DNA of 64,000 nt from Streptomyces spinoverrucosus. GTDB lineage: Bacteria > Actinomycetota > Actinomycetes > Streptomycetales > Streptomycetaceae. Made by a program: the position numbers and the translations under genes. Positions within the stretch are counted from its first letter, which is position 1. The number at the start of each line of letters is the position of its first letter. This document shows positions 17,351 through 25,935 of this stretch, piece after piece. The stretch lies in assembly GCF_015712165.1 (NCBI RefSeq), contig NZ_JADPZX010000002.1:1-64000 (forward strand), given 5' to 3'. A model generated the notes under the pieces. That model saw nothing but the letters and a program-made list of their open reading frames with translations, was not told the origin of the DNA and did not search any database.

Positions 17351-18052
17351 TCAGGCCAGCGAACAGTCCCCGCACTTCGCTCCCGAGGGCACCCGGTAAT
17401 AGAGGCAGCAACTACGCCTGCGGAAACTCAGATCGGGGCCGACGACATTTCCGGTGCCGGCCAGCCGTCGGGTGTTCAGCAGGCCGTCGACGAGGTCGGT
17501 GAGGGGTTCACGCAGGTCCGGTCTGGCCGCCAGGACAGCGCGGGCCGCTTCGACCAGCGCCGAGGCGGCGTTCCCGGCCAGCAGCCGGGGCGCCACCTTG
17601 ACGCGCAGTCCGGCGGCCAGCGCGTCCAGGTGGCGGGCCACCACGACCTCGTACAGCACGTCCGGGAGGCGGGGGGTCTCGGGAGCGTACCAACCGGTGG
17701 GGGCAGCGGGCAGGCGCAGTGCGGGGCCGTCGTCGGCGCGGTGCAGCCGGTCCAGGTCGGGGACGATGCCGTGGACGACGGTGCAGGCCAGCACCGGTGA
17801 CCACAGGCGCGCGGCGTGGCCGAGCTGCACGATGGAGGCGCCGATGCGCAGTTCGCGGGTGTCGTAGCGGTCGGCCGTCGCCGCGATCAGGTCGGCGACT
17901 CCACGCGCGTACGCGTCCTCGACCGGGTGCCATCCTTCGTCCGGGCCGCCCAGCTCGATCGAGAAGAAGGAACCGAGGGCGGTGATGTCCTTGAGGGCTT
18001 GGGCGACGGCGGGGGCGGGCGCCTGCCGCAGTGCATTCACAACGACTCCCAT
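17351..18052 (-). CDS. FhuF-like (2Fe-2S) ferric reductase-type protein
   Basis: This protein of about 233 residues ends with RRSCCLYYRVPSGAKCGDCS, which is exactly the C-C-x10-C-x2-C cluster motif of FhuF-type ferric-siderophore reductases. The rest is a soluble helical domain without membrane segments. It would reduce a metal chelate in the cytosol and release the metal. The start is uncertain: ATG 18052, GTG 18064, or GTG 18040, which has GGGAG five bases upstream. It lies between the corrinoid-type ABC operon and the peptide/YcaO operon on the same strand, so its partner system is not decided by position. Two 20-bp direct repeats adjoin its 5' end. Confidence 0.8.
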   Translation of the reverse strand: MGVVVNALRQAPAPAVAQALKDITALGSFFSIELGGPDEGWHPVEDAYARGVADLIAATADRYDTRELRIGASIVQLGHAARLWSPVLACTVVHGIVPDLDRLHRADDGPALRLPAAPTGWYAPETPRLPDVLYEVVVARHLDALAAGLRVKVAPRLLAGNAASALVEAARAVLAARPDLREPLTDLVDGLLNTRRLAGTGNVVGPDLSFRRRSCCLYYRVPSGAKCGDCSLA

Positions 18053-18063
18053 ATTTCTGGTCA

Positions 18064-18103
18064 CGGACCGAACTCGGGTCGTACGGACCGGAATTCGGGC
18101 GTA
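18064..18103. repeat. Two 20-bp direct repeats upstream of the FhuF-like gene
   Basis: CGGACCGAACTCGGGTCGTA (18064-18083) and CGGACCGGAATTCGGGCGTA (18084-18103) agree at 15 of 20 positions. They adjoin the 5' end of the FhuF-like gene, so they could be regulator sites. A third partial copy (CCGAATTC) follows. Confidence 0.4.
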
Positions 18104-18184
18104 CCGAATTCAGGCTCCGGGCATGGCGAGGAAGCCTCCCCGCATTTCAGTGAACGCGCGGCGGATTATGACGCTGCCATGGAC

Positions 18185-19024
18185 TCATCTCCCCTTTCCG
18201 AAGGCATCGGCGCCGGGAAGCAGTGTGATGTGCGGTGCGCCGGTGCGGGGGTGCTCGGTCACCTCCGCGTCGACGCGGTAGACGTCGGCCAGCAGTTCGG
18301 GTGTGAGGACCTTCGCGGGGGGCCCGACGGTCACCACGCGGCCGGCGTTCATCACGCAGATGCGGTCGCAGAAGGCGGCGGCCAGGTTGAGGTCGTGCAG
18401 GGCGACGAGCGCCGTCACGCCGAGCCGGCGGACGAGGCGCAGGGTGTCGAGCTGGTGTCGCAGGTCGAGGTGGTTGGTCGGCTCGTCCAGCACCATGGTC
18501 CCCGCGCGCTGGGCGAGCGCGCGGGCGATGAGCACCCGCTGTTTCTCGCCGCCCGACAGCCGGCTGAAGGGGGCGTGTGCGAGATCGGCGGCGTCGAGTT
18601 CGCCTAGCGCCGCAGTGATGACGGCGCGGTCGTCGGCGTCGTCGCCCTCGAAGGCCCGCTTGTGCGGGGTGCGGCCCATGGCCACCACGTCGTACACCGA
18701 CAGCTCGAACTCCGCCGCCGACTCCTGCAGGACGGCCGCCAGCCGGCGCGCCAGGCTCTTGCCGGACATCCGCCGGATGTCCTCGCCGTCCAGCAGCACC
18801 CGTCCCGAGGTGGGGCGCAGCGCTCGGTAGACCGTGCGCAACAGGGTGGACTTCCCCGCGCCGTTGGGGCCCACGAGCCCCACCACCTCGCCGGGAGCCA
18901 CGTGCAGCGAGGCCCGGTCCACCAGTGCCCGGCCGTCGACGACGACCGAGACGTCCTCCGCGACCAGCGTGCCGGGCGCCGCCGTGACCGGGGCCGCGCC
19001 CTTCGCCGTGACTGTCTGCGTCAT
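18185..19024 (-). CDS. FecE/BtuD-type ABC transporter ATP-binding protein
   Basis: This 279-residue ATPase has Walker A GPNGAGKST near residue 53, the Q-loop AVLQESAAEFELSVYDVVAMGRTPHK, signature LSGGEKQR, Walker B TMVLDEPTNHLD and switch ALHDLN. These are the hallmarks of iron-siderophore/B12 import ATPases. It is the last of four genes on the minus strand behind a cobalamin riboswitch, and its ATG overlaps the permease stop (ATGA). The riboswitch argues for corrinoid or cobalt-related import rather than siderophore import. Confidence 0.88.
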   Translation of the reverse strand: MTQTVTAKGAAPVTAAPGTLVAEDVSVVVDGRALVDRASLHVAPGEVVGLVGPNGAGKSTLLRTVYRALRPTSGRVLLDGEDIRRMSGKSLARRLAAVLQESAAEFELSVYDVVAMGRTPHKRAFEGDDADDRAVITAALGELDAADLAHAPFSRLSGGEKQRVLIARALAQRAGTMVLDEPTNHLDLRHQLDTLRLVRRLGVTALVALHDLNLAAAFCDRICVMNAGRVVTVGPPAKVLTPELLADVYRVDAEVTEHPRTGAPHITLLPGADAFGKGR

Positions 19025-20127
19025 GCTGTCCTCCGTCGCATCAGCCACAGGAAGAAGGGGCCGCCGACCAGGGCGGTGAGGATGCCCACGGGGATCTCCT
19101 CCGGGCTCATGACGGTGCGCGCCGCCAGATCGGCGGCGATGAGGAAGGCCGCGCCGAGCAGCGCGGCGGCGGGCAGCGCACGGCGGTGGTCGGCGCCGAC
19201 GAGCAGCCGTACGACGTGGGGCATGATCAGGCCGACGAAGCCGATCTGGCCGCTGACGGCGACGATCGTGCCGATCATGACGGCGACCAGGGTGAACAGC
19301 GCGGCACGGAAGCGGTGCACGTCCAGGCCGAGCGCGGCGGCGGCCTCCTCCCCCGCGAGCAGCAGGTTGAGGGACCGGCAGACGCCGAGCAGGACGGCCG
19401 TGCCGAGCAGGACGGCGGCGACGGGGATCCACACCACCGTCCAGGTGGTGCCGGCCAGTCCGCCGAGCATCCAGCGCAGCGCCGACTGCGTCTTGTGCGG
19501 GTCGTTGGAGGTGACGACGAGGAAGCTGGCGAGCGCCGACAGCACCTCGGCCGTCGCCACGCCCGCCAGTACCAGCCGCACGGTGGTCATTCGCCCGCCG
19601 GACCGGGCCAGGAAGTAGACGGCGACGAGCGCGGCGAGGGCACCGAGGAACGCCGCCACCGGCAGCGAGAACACACCGAACAGGGTGAGGTTGAAGACGA
19701 CGACCAGCACCGCGCCGACCGAGGCGCCGGACGACACCCCGAGCAGCATCGGGTCCGCGAGGGGGTTGCGTACGAGTGCCTGCAGGGCCATCCCGCACAC
19801 CGCAAGGCCGGCGCCCACGACGCCGGCCAGCAGTACCCGGGGCAGCCGTACGTCGATGACGATCGTCTCGCGGACGGCGGTCCAGGTCGGGTCGGCCAGA
19901 GCCGGATGCACCCGGTGCAGCAGGATGCCCCAGACCTGGTCGGGCGGGACGCCGACGGATCCGACGGCGAACCCGAAGGTCGCCGCGGCGAGCACCAGAG
20001 CGGTCAGCAGCAGGAGCACGAGTGCGTACGGGACACCGGGGCGGCGCCCGAGGGTTTCCCCGGGCCCGCTCGCGTCTGACACGTCCTGCTCGTCGGTCAC
20101 GCCCTTGGCGTCGATAGCGCCGCTCAC
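19021..20127 (-). CDS. FecCD/BtuC-type ABC transporter permease
   Basis: This 368-residue permease has ten hydrophobic segments and the family landmarks LPRVLLAGVVGAGLAVCGMALQALVRNPLADPMLLGVSSGASVGAV, FVGLIMPHVVRLLVGADHR and EIPVGILTALVGGPFFLWLM. The protein starts with a soluble N-terminal stretch of about 30 residues. GTG 20127 overlaps the stop of the binding-protein gene. It forms the channel of the riboswitch-controlled importer. Confidence 0.88.
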   Translation of the reverse strand: MSGAIDAKGVTDEQDVSDASGPGETLGRRPGVPYALVLLLLTALVLAAATFGFAVGSVGVPPDQVWGILLHRVHPALADPTWTAVRETIVIDVRLPRVLLAGVVGAGLAVCGMALQALVRNPLADPMLLGVSSGASVGAVLVVVFNLTLFGVFSLPVAAFLGALAALVAVYFLARSGGRMTTVRLVLAGVATAEVLSALASFLVVTSNDPHKTQSALRWMLGGLAGTTWTVVWIPVAAVLLGTAVLLGVCRSLNLLLAGEEAAAALGLDVHRFRAALFTLVAVMIGTIVAVSGQIGFVGLIMPHVVRLLVGADHRRALPAAALLGAAFLIAADLAARTVMSPEEIPVGILTALVGGPFFLWLMRRRTA

Positions 20128-21116
20128 TTGAAGCGGTCCGGGTGGAGCTGCCGGGCCAGGGACTCCACGCCGGCGGGCACCCGCACGCCCAGCACCGTGG
20201 ACGACAGCGGCAGCACCGCGAACCGCTTGTTCTTGATGGCGGGTACGTCCTTGAGCGCCGGGTTGTTCAGCAGGAACTTCTTCTTGTCCGCGACCGGCTG
20301 GTCGCCGTAGTCGTAGATGACGACGACCTCGGGCGCGCGCTCGGCCACCTGCTCGAACGACACGTCACCGAACACCTTGTCCAGGTCCGCGAAGAGGTTC
20401 ACCCCGCCGGCCTGCTTGATCATCTCGTTGCCGATGCCCGCGCCGCCCGCGGTGAAGGCGGTCTTGTCGCCGCTGTCGTAGACGAAGAGCTTGACCGGAG
20501 TGACTCCGGCGAGCTTTTCCTCGACCGTGTCCAGGGTGGCGTGGAGTTCCTTCAACTCCCGCTCGGCCCGGTCCGGTACACCGAAGATCTTGGCCACGTT
20601 CCGGATCTCCTGGTCCATCGTGGTCATCGTCACGGGGCCGGACGGGCATTCCTCGATGTTCAGATAGGAGTTGATCCCGGCCTTGGACAGGGCGTCGCGG
20701 CTGCGGCCCTCCTTCTCGTCGAAGGTGCTGGCGAACCCGCCGTAGGCGAAGTCGGGTTCGGCGGCCAGCAGCGTCTCGAAGGACGGGTACTCCTTGGCGA
20801 CGACCTTGATCCCGTCGTACGCGTCCTGGTACTCCGGGAGGATCTTGTCGTCGAGGTAGGCCGTGCCCACCATCGAGTTCTCCAGCCCGAGGGCCAGCAT
20901 GACCTCGGTCGCGTGCTGGTTCAGCGACACCGCGCGCTGCGGGGGTCGCTGATAGGTGGTCCGCACACCGCAGTTGGACACGGTGACCGGGAAGCCCTCG
21001 GCGGCGGTGTCCGACTGGGCGGCGTCGTTCTCGGTGGCGGTGCCGCCACAGCCGGATATCAGCAGGGCAGCCGCGGCGATCGCCGACAGCAGGGAGAGCG
21101 GGCGCTTGCCCATCAT
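20124..21116 (-). CDS. FecB/BtuF-type substrate-binding lipoprotein
   Basis: This 330-residue protein has a lipoprotein signal (hydrophobic core then LLISGCGG) and two periplasmic-binding lobes joined by a helix. Examples of conserved segments are RAVSLNQHATEVMLALGLENSMVGTAYLDD and FGDVSFEQVAERAPEVVVIYDYGD. It would bind a corrinoid or a metal complex outside the membrane and pass it to the permease. Control by the upstream B12 riboswitch is the main argument for a corrinoid. Close relatives also bind ferric siderophores, so this is not proven. Confidence 0.82.
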   Translation of the reverse strand: MMGKRPLSLLSAIAAAALLISGCGGTATENDAAQSDTAAEGFPVTVSNCGVRTTYQRPPQRAVSLNQHATEVMLALGLENSMVGTAYLDDKILPEYQDAYDGIKVVAKEYPSFETLLAAEPDFAYGGFASTFDEKEGRSRDALSKAGINSYLNIEECPSGPVTMTTMDQEIRNVAKIFGVPDRAERELKELHATLDTVEEKLAGVTPVKLFVYDSGDKTAFTAGGAGIGNEMIKQAGGVNLFADLDKVFGDVSFEQVAERAPEVVVIYDYGDQPVADKKKFLLNNPALKDVPAIKNKRFAVLPLSSTVLGVRVPAGVESLARQLHPDRFK

Positions 21117-21213
21117 GTGGTGGTCCTCTCACCGCGGGGTGGAACGTGGAACCATCCGGACGGTGGTCCGGAAGTGGCCGGATACGGCTCGTTCAGTGGC
21201 GTCGGGAAGGTGG

Positions 21214-21603
21214 TCAGCCCGGCGGCACGAGCGCCCCGGACCGGGCACGCCGTGGCGGGGTGAAGACGTAGAGACTCAGGATCTCCGGCAGCGCGGCGAG
21301 ACCCGGGCCGCCCGCCCGGACCCAGGCGGCGATGTCGTCGGTCGCGGCGGAATCGTTGACCAGGCCGAACCACACAGGCCGGCCCCCGGCGGCGCGCCCC
21401 TGCGACGAGGGCTGTACGACGATCACGTTCGCCTGGTCGCACACGTCGAGACAGTCGGTGATCCGGACCGGGGCGCTCTCGGCCAGACGCGTGGTCTGCT
21501 CACCGTGGTCGACGCCGGTCACCTTCGGGCTGCCGCAGCAGCAGTCACGGCACACGACGACCCGGCACGGCACCGAACCGCCCCGTGATGTCTCGGCAGA
21601 CAT
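21214..21603 (-). CDS. Thioredoxin-like (2Fe-2S) ferredoxin-type protein
   Basis: This 129-residue protein carries CRDCCCG near the N-terminus and DCLDVCDQANVIVVQPS about 30 residues later. The C-x3-C in DCLDVC is typical of the thioredoxin-like 2Fe-2S ferredoxins. It lies directly behind a B12 riboswitch and 97 bp before the binding-protein gene, as first gene of the importer operon. A role in reducing the imported corrinoid or metal complex is plausible but inferred. ATG 21603 has AGGAGGG nine bases upstream. Confidence 0.75.
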   Translation of the reverse strand: MSAETSRGGSVPCRVVVCRDCCCGSPKVTGVDHGEQTTRLAESAPVRITDCLDVCDQANVIVVQPSSQGRAAGGRPVWFGLVNDSAATDDIAAWVRAGGPGLAALPEILSLYVFTPPRRARSGALVPPG

Positions 21604-21654
21604 CAGAACAAGCCCTCCTCCCCGGGGAAATCCGCCCCGGTCACGTCGAGGAGG

Positions 21655-21805
21655 CGACCGCGTGAGTCTCCTGGCTCTCGGGTCAGTGCTCGTCCCGGCC
21701 TTCCCACCCTCGTCCGGGCAGTGGTCTGTTCGGGATCCGCTCGCCGATCACAGTGGCGGGACCGCGCCGGATTCACACCGGCTTCCTCGTTCCGCCGTCG
21801 CCTTT
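21655..21805 (-). promoter_or_regulatory. Cobalamin (B12) riboswitch upstream of the importer operon
   Basis: Read on the minus strand, the leader contains GAAGCCGGTGTGAATCCGGC, then GCGGTCCCGCCACTGTGA, CACTGCCCGG, GGGAAGGCCGGGACGAG and GAGAGCCAGGAGACTC. These are the conserved elements of the cobalamin riboswitch in correct order. It precedes the ferredoxin-like gene by about 50 bases. Bound cobalamin should switch off the import operon. Confidence 0.92.
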
Positions 21806-21981
21806 TCGCGGGACATCATGACAGACGGACTCGTCATCTCATACGCCCGCAGCGCGGCCGGCCACGGTGAAGTGCTGCACACCACCGGCGGGCGCCATGC
21901 GGAACGCGCCGCCCCCATCGGTACCGCCGGGCGGCGCGCCACCCCTCGTTATGGGGTGATACCGCACCATAGTTGGGCGTC

Positions 21982-23676
21982 ATGAGCACGGAATCGATCG
22001 ATCAGCCTCAGCCGGATCCTCCGTCCGGCGCTCCGGTCAACGGTGCGCCCGACCGCGCCCTCGTCGGGATCGGGATGGCCGCGGTCGCCGCCGTGGTGCT
22101 GTGGGCCTGGCTCGGTGACGAGTCCTTCGACAGCGTCTCCTCAGCCAGTCTGGCCTGGGTCCTGGACAACTTCGGCTGGCTGTTCGTGGTCGCCGCGGAC
22201 GTGTTCCTGGTCCTGTGCCTGGTGATCGCGTTCAGCCGGTTCGGCCTGATCAGGCTGGGCGAGGACGACTCCGAGCCGGAGTTCGGGAACCTCGCCTGGA
22301 TCGCGATGATGTTCAGCGCGGGCATGGGCATCGGCCTGATGTTCTACGGCGTCGGGGAGCCGCTCACGCACTATCTGGCGCCGCCCCCGGCGAGCGGAGT
22401 GCCCGCCGAGTCCGCCGCGGCGGCGCGTACGGCCCTGGAGTACTCGTTCTTCCACTGGACGCTCACCCCATGGGCCATCTACGGGATCGCCGGGCTGGCG
22501 CTGGCGTACGCCGGTTTCCGCAAGGGCCGCGGCAATCGGCTCAGCGCCGCGTTCGTGCCGCTCATCGGGGCGCGGCGGGCGGTGTCCTGGCCCGGCAAGG
22601 TGATCGATCTGCTCGCCGTCTTCGCGACCGTGTTCGGTACGGCGACGAGTCTGGGCCTGGGCGCGCTCCAGGTGGCCGAGGGGCTCGACCTCACGGCGGG
22701 AATCGGCGCCACCCGGAACACGGAACTGGTCATCATCGCGGTCCTGTCGGCGGCGTTCGTCGTCTCGGCCTTCTCCGGTCTGCACCGGGGCATCAAGTGG
22801 CTGTCGACGCTGAACATCGTGCTCGCCGCCGCTCTGATGCTGTTCGTCTTCCTGTTCGGCCCCACCGTCCACATCCTGGACACGATCCCGGCGTCCGTCG
22901 GCGGCTATCTCAACGACCTGCTGCCGATGGCCACGCGCACCGGCGCCTTCTCCGACCAGTCGTGGCTGGGCACCTGGACGATCTTCTACTGGGCGTGGTG
23001 GCTGTCGTGGGCACCGTTCGTGGGGACGTTCATCGCCCGTATCTCGCACGGCCGGAGCATCCGCGAGTTCCTCATCGGAGTGCTGCTGGTGCCGAGCGGT
23101 GCGACCGTCGTCTGGTTCTGCGTGATGGGCGGTACGGCGCTGCGGCTGGAGTCGACCGGTCAGGCGGACCTCGGGGGCGAGGTGGCGGACGGCGCCGAGG
23201 CGGCGCTGTTCGCGATGCTGGACGCCCTGCCGATCGGCACGGTCACGTCGTTCGCGGCGATGGTCCTGGTCATGACCTACTTCGTCACGAGCGCCGACTC
23301 GGCGTCGCTGGTGATGGGCTCCCTGACCAGTCGCGGCGCGCTGCACCCGCCGTCGTGGCTCGTCGTGCTGTGGGGTGTGCTGATGGCGGCGGTGGCGGCG
23401 GTGCTGCTGGTGGTGGGCGGGCTGAACTCGCTGCAGACGGCGACGATCCTGGTGGCGCTGCCGTTCGTGGTCGTCATGCTGCTGCTGTGCTGGGCGCTGC
23501 TGAAGGAGCTGCGGGAGGACCCGGGCGCGGGACACACGCGGCACCACGCACTGCACCGGCTGCAGGACGTCGTACGCACGATGGTCGGCGACGTGGTCGC
23601 AGGACAGGCTCCGGCGCGCCACTACCGGCTGCGGCGGGCGGCGCAGGCCCGCAGGGAGACCGACGACGAGCCGTGA
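21982..23676 (+). CDS. BCCT family betaine/choline/carnitine transporter
   Basis: This 564-residue protein has twelve membrane segments. It shows the BCCT core FHWTLTPWAIYGIAGLALAY (family tryptophan-rich region of helix 4) and TIFYWAWWLSWAPFVGTFIARISHGRSIREF. FVTSADSASLVMGSLTSRG lies near residue 435. A basic C-terminal tail (RHYRLRRAAQARRET) may sense osmotic stress, as in BetP. It would import a quaternary amine with sodium or protons. No ribosome binding site is visible before ATG 21982, so the mRNA may be leaderless. It diverges from the B12-controlled operon. Confidence 0.9.
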   Translation: MSTESIDQPQPDPPSGAPVNGAPDRALVGIGMAAVAAVVLWAWLGDESFDSVSSASLAWVLDNFGWLFVVAADVFLVLCLVIAFSRFGLIRLGEDDSEPEFGNLAWIAMMFSAGMGIGLMFYGVGEPLTHYLAPPPASGVPAESAAAARTALEYSFFHWTLTPWAIYGIAGLALAYAGFRKGRGNRLSAAFVPLIGARRAVSWPGKVIDLLAVFATVFGTATSLGLGALQVAEGLDLTAGIGATRNTELVIIAVLSAAFVVSAFSGLHRGIKWLSTLNIVLAAALMLFVFLFGPTVHILDTIPASVGGYLNDLLPMATRTGAFSDQSWLGTWTIFYWAWWLSWAPFVGTFIARISHGRSIREFLIGVLLVPSGATVVWFCVMGGTALRLESTGQADLGGEVADGAEAALFAMLDALPIGTVTSFAAMVLVMTYFVTSADSASLVMGSLTSRGALHPPSWLVVLWGVLMAAVAAVLLVVGGLNSLQTATILVALPFVVVMLLLCWALLKELREDPGAGHTRHHALHRLQDVVRTMVGDVVAGQAPARHYRLRRAAQARRETDDEP

Positions 23677-23702
23677 CGTCCCTGCGGGGTGCCGGGGTGT
23701 GG

Positions 23703-25130
23703 TCAGGTGGCCGGCGGCATCTCGCTGGGCCGTGAGTCGAGGCCCGCGCGGTGGTTGACCCAGGAGCCGCGGGTGAAGTCGGGGACGGCGACCGGACGGC
23801 CGCCCGCCGCGAGGGACTTGACGCTCAGCGGGATCGGGGAGCACCAGACGGCGGCGTCGTAGACGTCCATGTCGGGGGCGAGCCCGGCGCGCATCTGCTG
23901 GACGGTGCGCCACTGCAGGACGTAGTCCATTCCGCCGTGCCCGCCGTTGTTCTCCGCGTCGTCACCGATCTTCTGCCAGAGCCAGTGGTCGAACTCCTTG
24001 AGGTGGGTGTCGAACGACCGCCAGGTGTGGTCGCTGTGATCGGGCTCCAGGTACACCCGGCCGCCGCTCGCGGAGGTCACTCCGGCGTAGTCCTCGAAGA
24101 TGCCGCGGCTGCCGGCGAGTGAGTTGATACGACTGTAGGGGCGGGGTGAGCTGACCTCGTGCTCGGCGCGGATGACCCGGCCCCGGGCGGTGTCGATCAG
24201 GCAGGTGATCAAGTCACCGTTGATGTAGGTCTCCTTCCAGCTCGGGTGGGAGCGCGGGACGAACCGCTCGCGGTAGTCGGCCAGGCCCCTGGGCTCGGTG
24301 GCGGTGGCCCGCAGCGTCGTCATGCGGTCGCCGCGGTTGATGTCCATGGCCGCGGCGATCGGGGCGAGTCCGTGCATGGGGTAGAACGAGGCGGTACTGC
24401 GGGTGTGCCACAACCGCCGCCAGGAGTCGGTGTAGTACGTGTCGGAGAACAGCAGCGCGCGCAGGTCGTGCAGATAGCCGCCGTGGCCGTTGGTGACGTC
24501 GCCGAAGAGGCCGTCGTGGGCCATTTTGAGCATCGCCAGTTCGTTGCGGCCGTAGGAGCAGTTCTCGGACAGGAACAGGTGTCTGCGCATCCGCTCGCTG
24601 GTGTCGACGAGGTCCCACAGCTCGCGCAGTTCGGTGGCGATGGGCAGTTCGACGATGGCGTGGCGGCCGGACAGCAGGGCGGCGCGGCCCTGCTCGTAGT
24701 GGAACTCCCAGGGGGTGGCGACGTAGACGAGGTCGATGTCGTCGCGGCGCAGCATGCGTTCGTAGGCGTCGGCGGAGCCGCCGTACTCGGCGGGCCGGGG
24801 CCGGCCTTCGGCGACCAGTTTGTCGGCGGTTCGTCTGGCGCGCTCGGCGCGGATGTCGCACACGGCCGTCACGGTGCAGCCGGGGACGGCGGCCCAGCCC
24901 GAGGCCATGCCGTGGCCCCGGTTGCCGAGGCCGATGAGGGCGACGCGGACCGTCCGGTACTCCTCGAAGGGGACGTTGATCATTGACTTCTGGCCGCGAC
25001 GCCGGGCCGGAGAAGTGTCGGCGGTCGGGGCCGCGTGAGCGGTGGCGGCGCCCAGACCTGCGGCGACGGCACCGGAGGCCAGGGCTCCGCCCATGAGAGT
25101 ACGGCGTGAGACGGCAGGGATTTCATGCAT
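23703..25130 (-). CDS. GH109-type Gfo/Idh/MocA oxidoreductase-fold glycosidase, Tat-exported
   Basis: The 475-residue protein starts with a Tat signal (SRRTLMGGALASGAVAAGLG), followed by a Rossmann motif VALIGLGNRGHG near residue 62. Landmarks are YVATPWEFHYEQGRAALLSGRHAIVELPIA (dinucleotide domain end) and a C-terminal domain containing HGLAPIAAAMDINRGDR and GGHGGMDYVLQWR. The overall length, Tat signal and these motifs match the NAD-dependent family GH109 glycosidases, some of which act on alpha-GalNAc. ATG 25130 has GGGAG ten bases upstream. Activity on a particular sugar is unverified. Confidence 0.82.
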   Translation of the reverse strand: MHEIPAVSRRTLMGGALASGAVAAGLGAATAHAAPTADTSPARRRGQKSMINVPFEEYRTVRVALIGLGNRGHGMASGWAAVPGCTVTAVCDIRAERARRTADKLVAEGRPRPAEYGGSADAYERMLRRDDIDLVYVATPWEFHYEQGRAALLSGRHAIVELPIATELRELWDLVDTSERMRRHLFLSENCSYGRNELAMLKMAHDGLFGDVTNGHGGYLHDLRALLFSDTYYTDSWRRLWHTRSTASFYPMHGLAPIAAAMDINRGDRMTTLRATATEPRGLADYRERFVPRSHPSWKETYINGDLITCLIDTARGRVIRAEHEVSSPRPYSRINSLAGSRGIFEDYAGVTSASGGRVYLEPDHSDHTWRSFDTHLKEFDHWLWQKIGDDAENNGGHGGMDYVLQWRTVQQMRAGLAPDMDVYDAAVWCSPIPLSVKSLAAGGRPVAVPDFTRGSWVNHRAGLDSRPSEMPPAT

Positions 25131-25267
25131 GCGCTGAACGCTCCCTTGTGGGTGGCCGACTGCTCTTGTCGCCGAACGACTCTGTCGACCGGACGACGGG
25201 GTGTCAATAGCTGCTCGAAGAGAGGCTGTTGCGAGCAGAAATGAGCATCCTGTTGCCACGCCGCCGA

Positions 25268-25434
25268 TCAGTCCACGGTGTTGCGCGGCAGGGTGAGGAA
25301 GAGCGTCATCCCCGCACTGGCGAGGTACAGCAGGGCGAAGACCCACATCACACCCTCGACGCCGAGCGGCCCGAGGAAGAGGCCGACCACGGCCGGGCCG
25401 AGGAAAGTGCCGGCTCTCGCGCCGAGGTTGGCCC
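25268..25434 (-). pseudogene. MFS transporter remnant (C-terminal end only)
   Basis: The minus strand reads LGARAGTFLGPAVVGLFLGP followed by VMWVFALLYLASAGMTLFLT and a stop at 25268. This is the last two membrane segments of a sugar-type MFS transporter. The 5' nine-tenths of the gene is missing. It ends abruptly where a plus-strand sugar kinase fragment begins. Confidence 0.65.
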
Positions 25435-25854
25435 GACGGCACTCCGGTCGTGGCCGGCATGACCGGCGGCAGCGCCGCGCAGATCGGCGCCGGGGCCCGC
25501 ACCCCCGGGGCCTGGAACTCCGTCCTCGGCACCACCCTGGTCCTCAAGGGCGCCGCCGACCGCCTCGTCCGCGATCCCGGCGGAGTGGTCTACTGCCATC
25601 GCGGTCCCGGCGGCACCTGGCTGCCCGGCGGCGCGTCCAGCAGCGGGGCCGGAGCCCTCTCCCGACGTTTCCCCGGCGCCGACCTCGACGCGCTGACCGA
25701 GCGGGCCGCCGCGACCGGCTCCACCGCCGTCGCCTACCCGCTGGTCGGCACGAGCGGCGAGCGCTTCCCCTTCCGGGCCCCCGACGCCGTGCCCTTTGTC
25801 CTGGGCGCACCCGTCGACGGTCCGCTCACCCTCACCGGCGGCGGCGCCCGCGGC
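25435..25854 (+). pseudogene. FGGY-family carbohydrate kinase remnant (internal fragment)
   Basis: The plus strand reads DGTPVVAGMTGGSAAQIGAGA, then a LGTTLVLKG segment and VYCHRGPGGTWLPGGASSSGAG, ending in LTLTGGGAR. These are consecutive motifs of the C-terminal domain of xylulokinase-like FGGY kinases. There is no start codon context and no N-terminal domain, and homology stops right after GGGAR, at the beginning of a 20-bp tandem repeat. The fragment is about 140 codons long out of about 490. Confidence 0.65.
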
Positions 25855-25855
25855 G

Positions 25856-25935
25856 CCTGTTGCTCTGCTACGGCGTCTGGTGTTCCGCCACGGCGCCTGC
25901 TGTTCCGCTACGGCTCCTGGTGTTCCGCGTCGCCG
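25856..25935. repeat. Four imperfect 20-bp tandem repeats
   Basis: CCTGTTGCTCTGCTACGGCG, TCTGGTGTTCCGCCACGGCG, CCTGCTGTTCCGCTACGGCT and CCTGGTGTTCCGCGTCGCCG lie head to tail. The block starts where the kinase fragment stops and runs 28 bp into the 3' end of the EamA-type gene. Confidence 0.75.

Noticed and set aside
17199..17411. Longer version of the 40-residue peptide starting upstream at 17411
   Set aside because: It would overlap the FhuF-like gene, and the added residues show no conserved features. ATG 17198 has a strong ribosome site.
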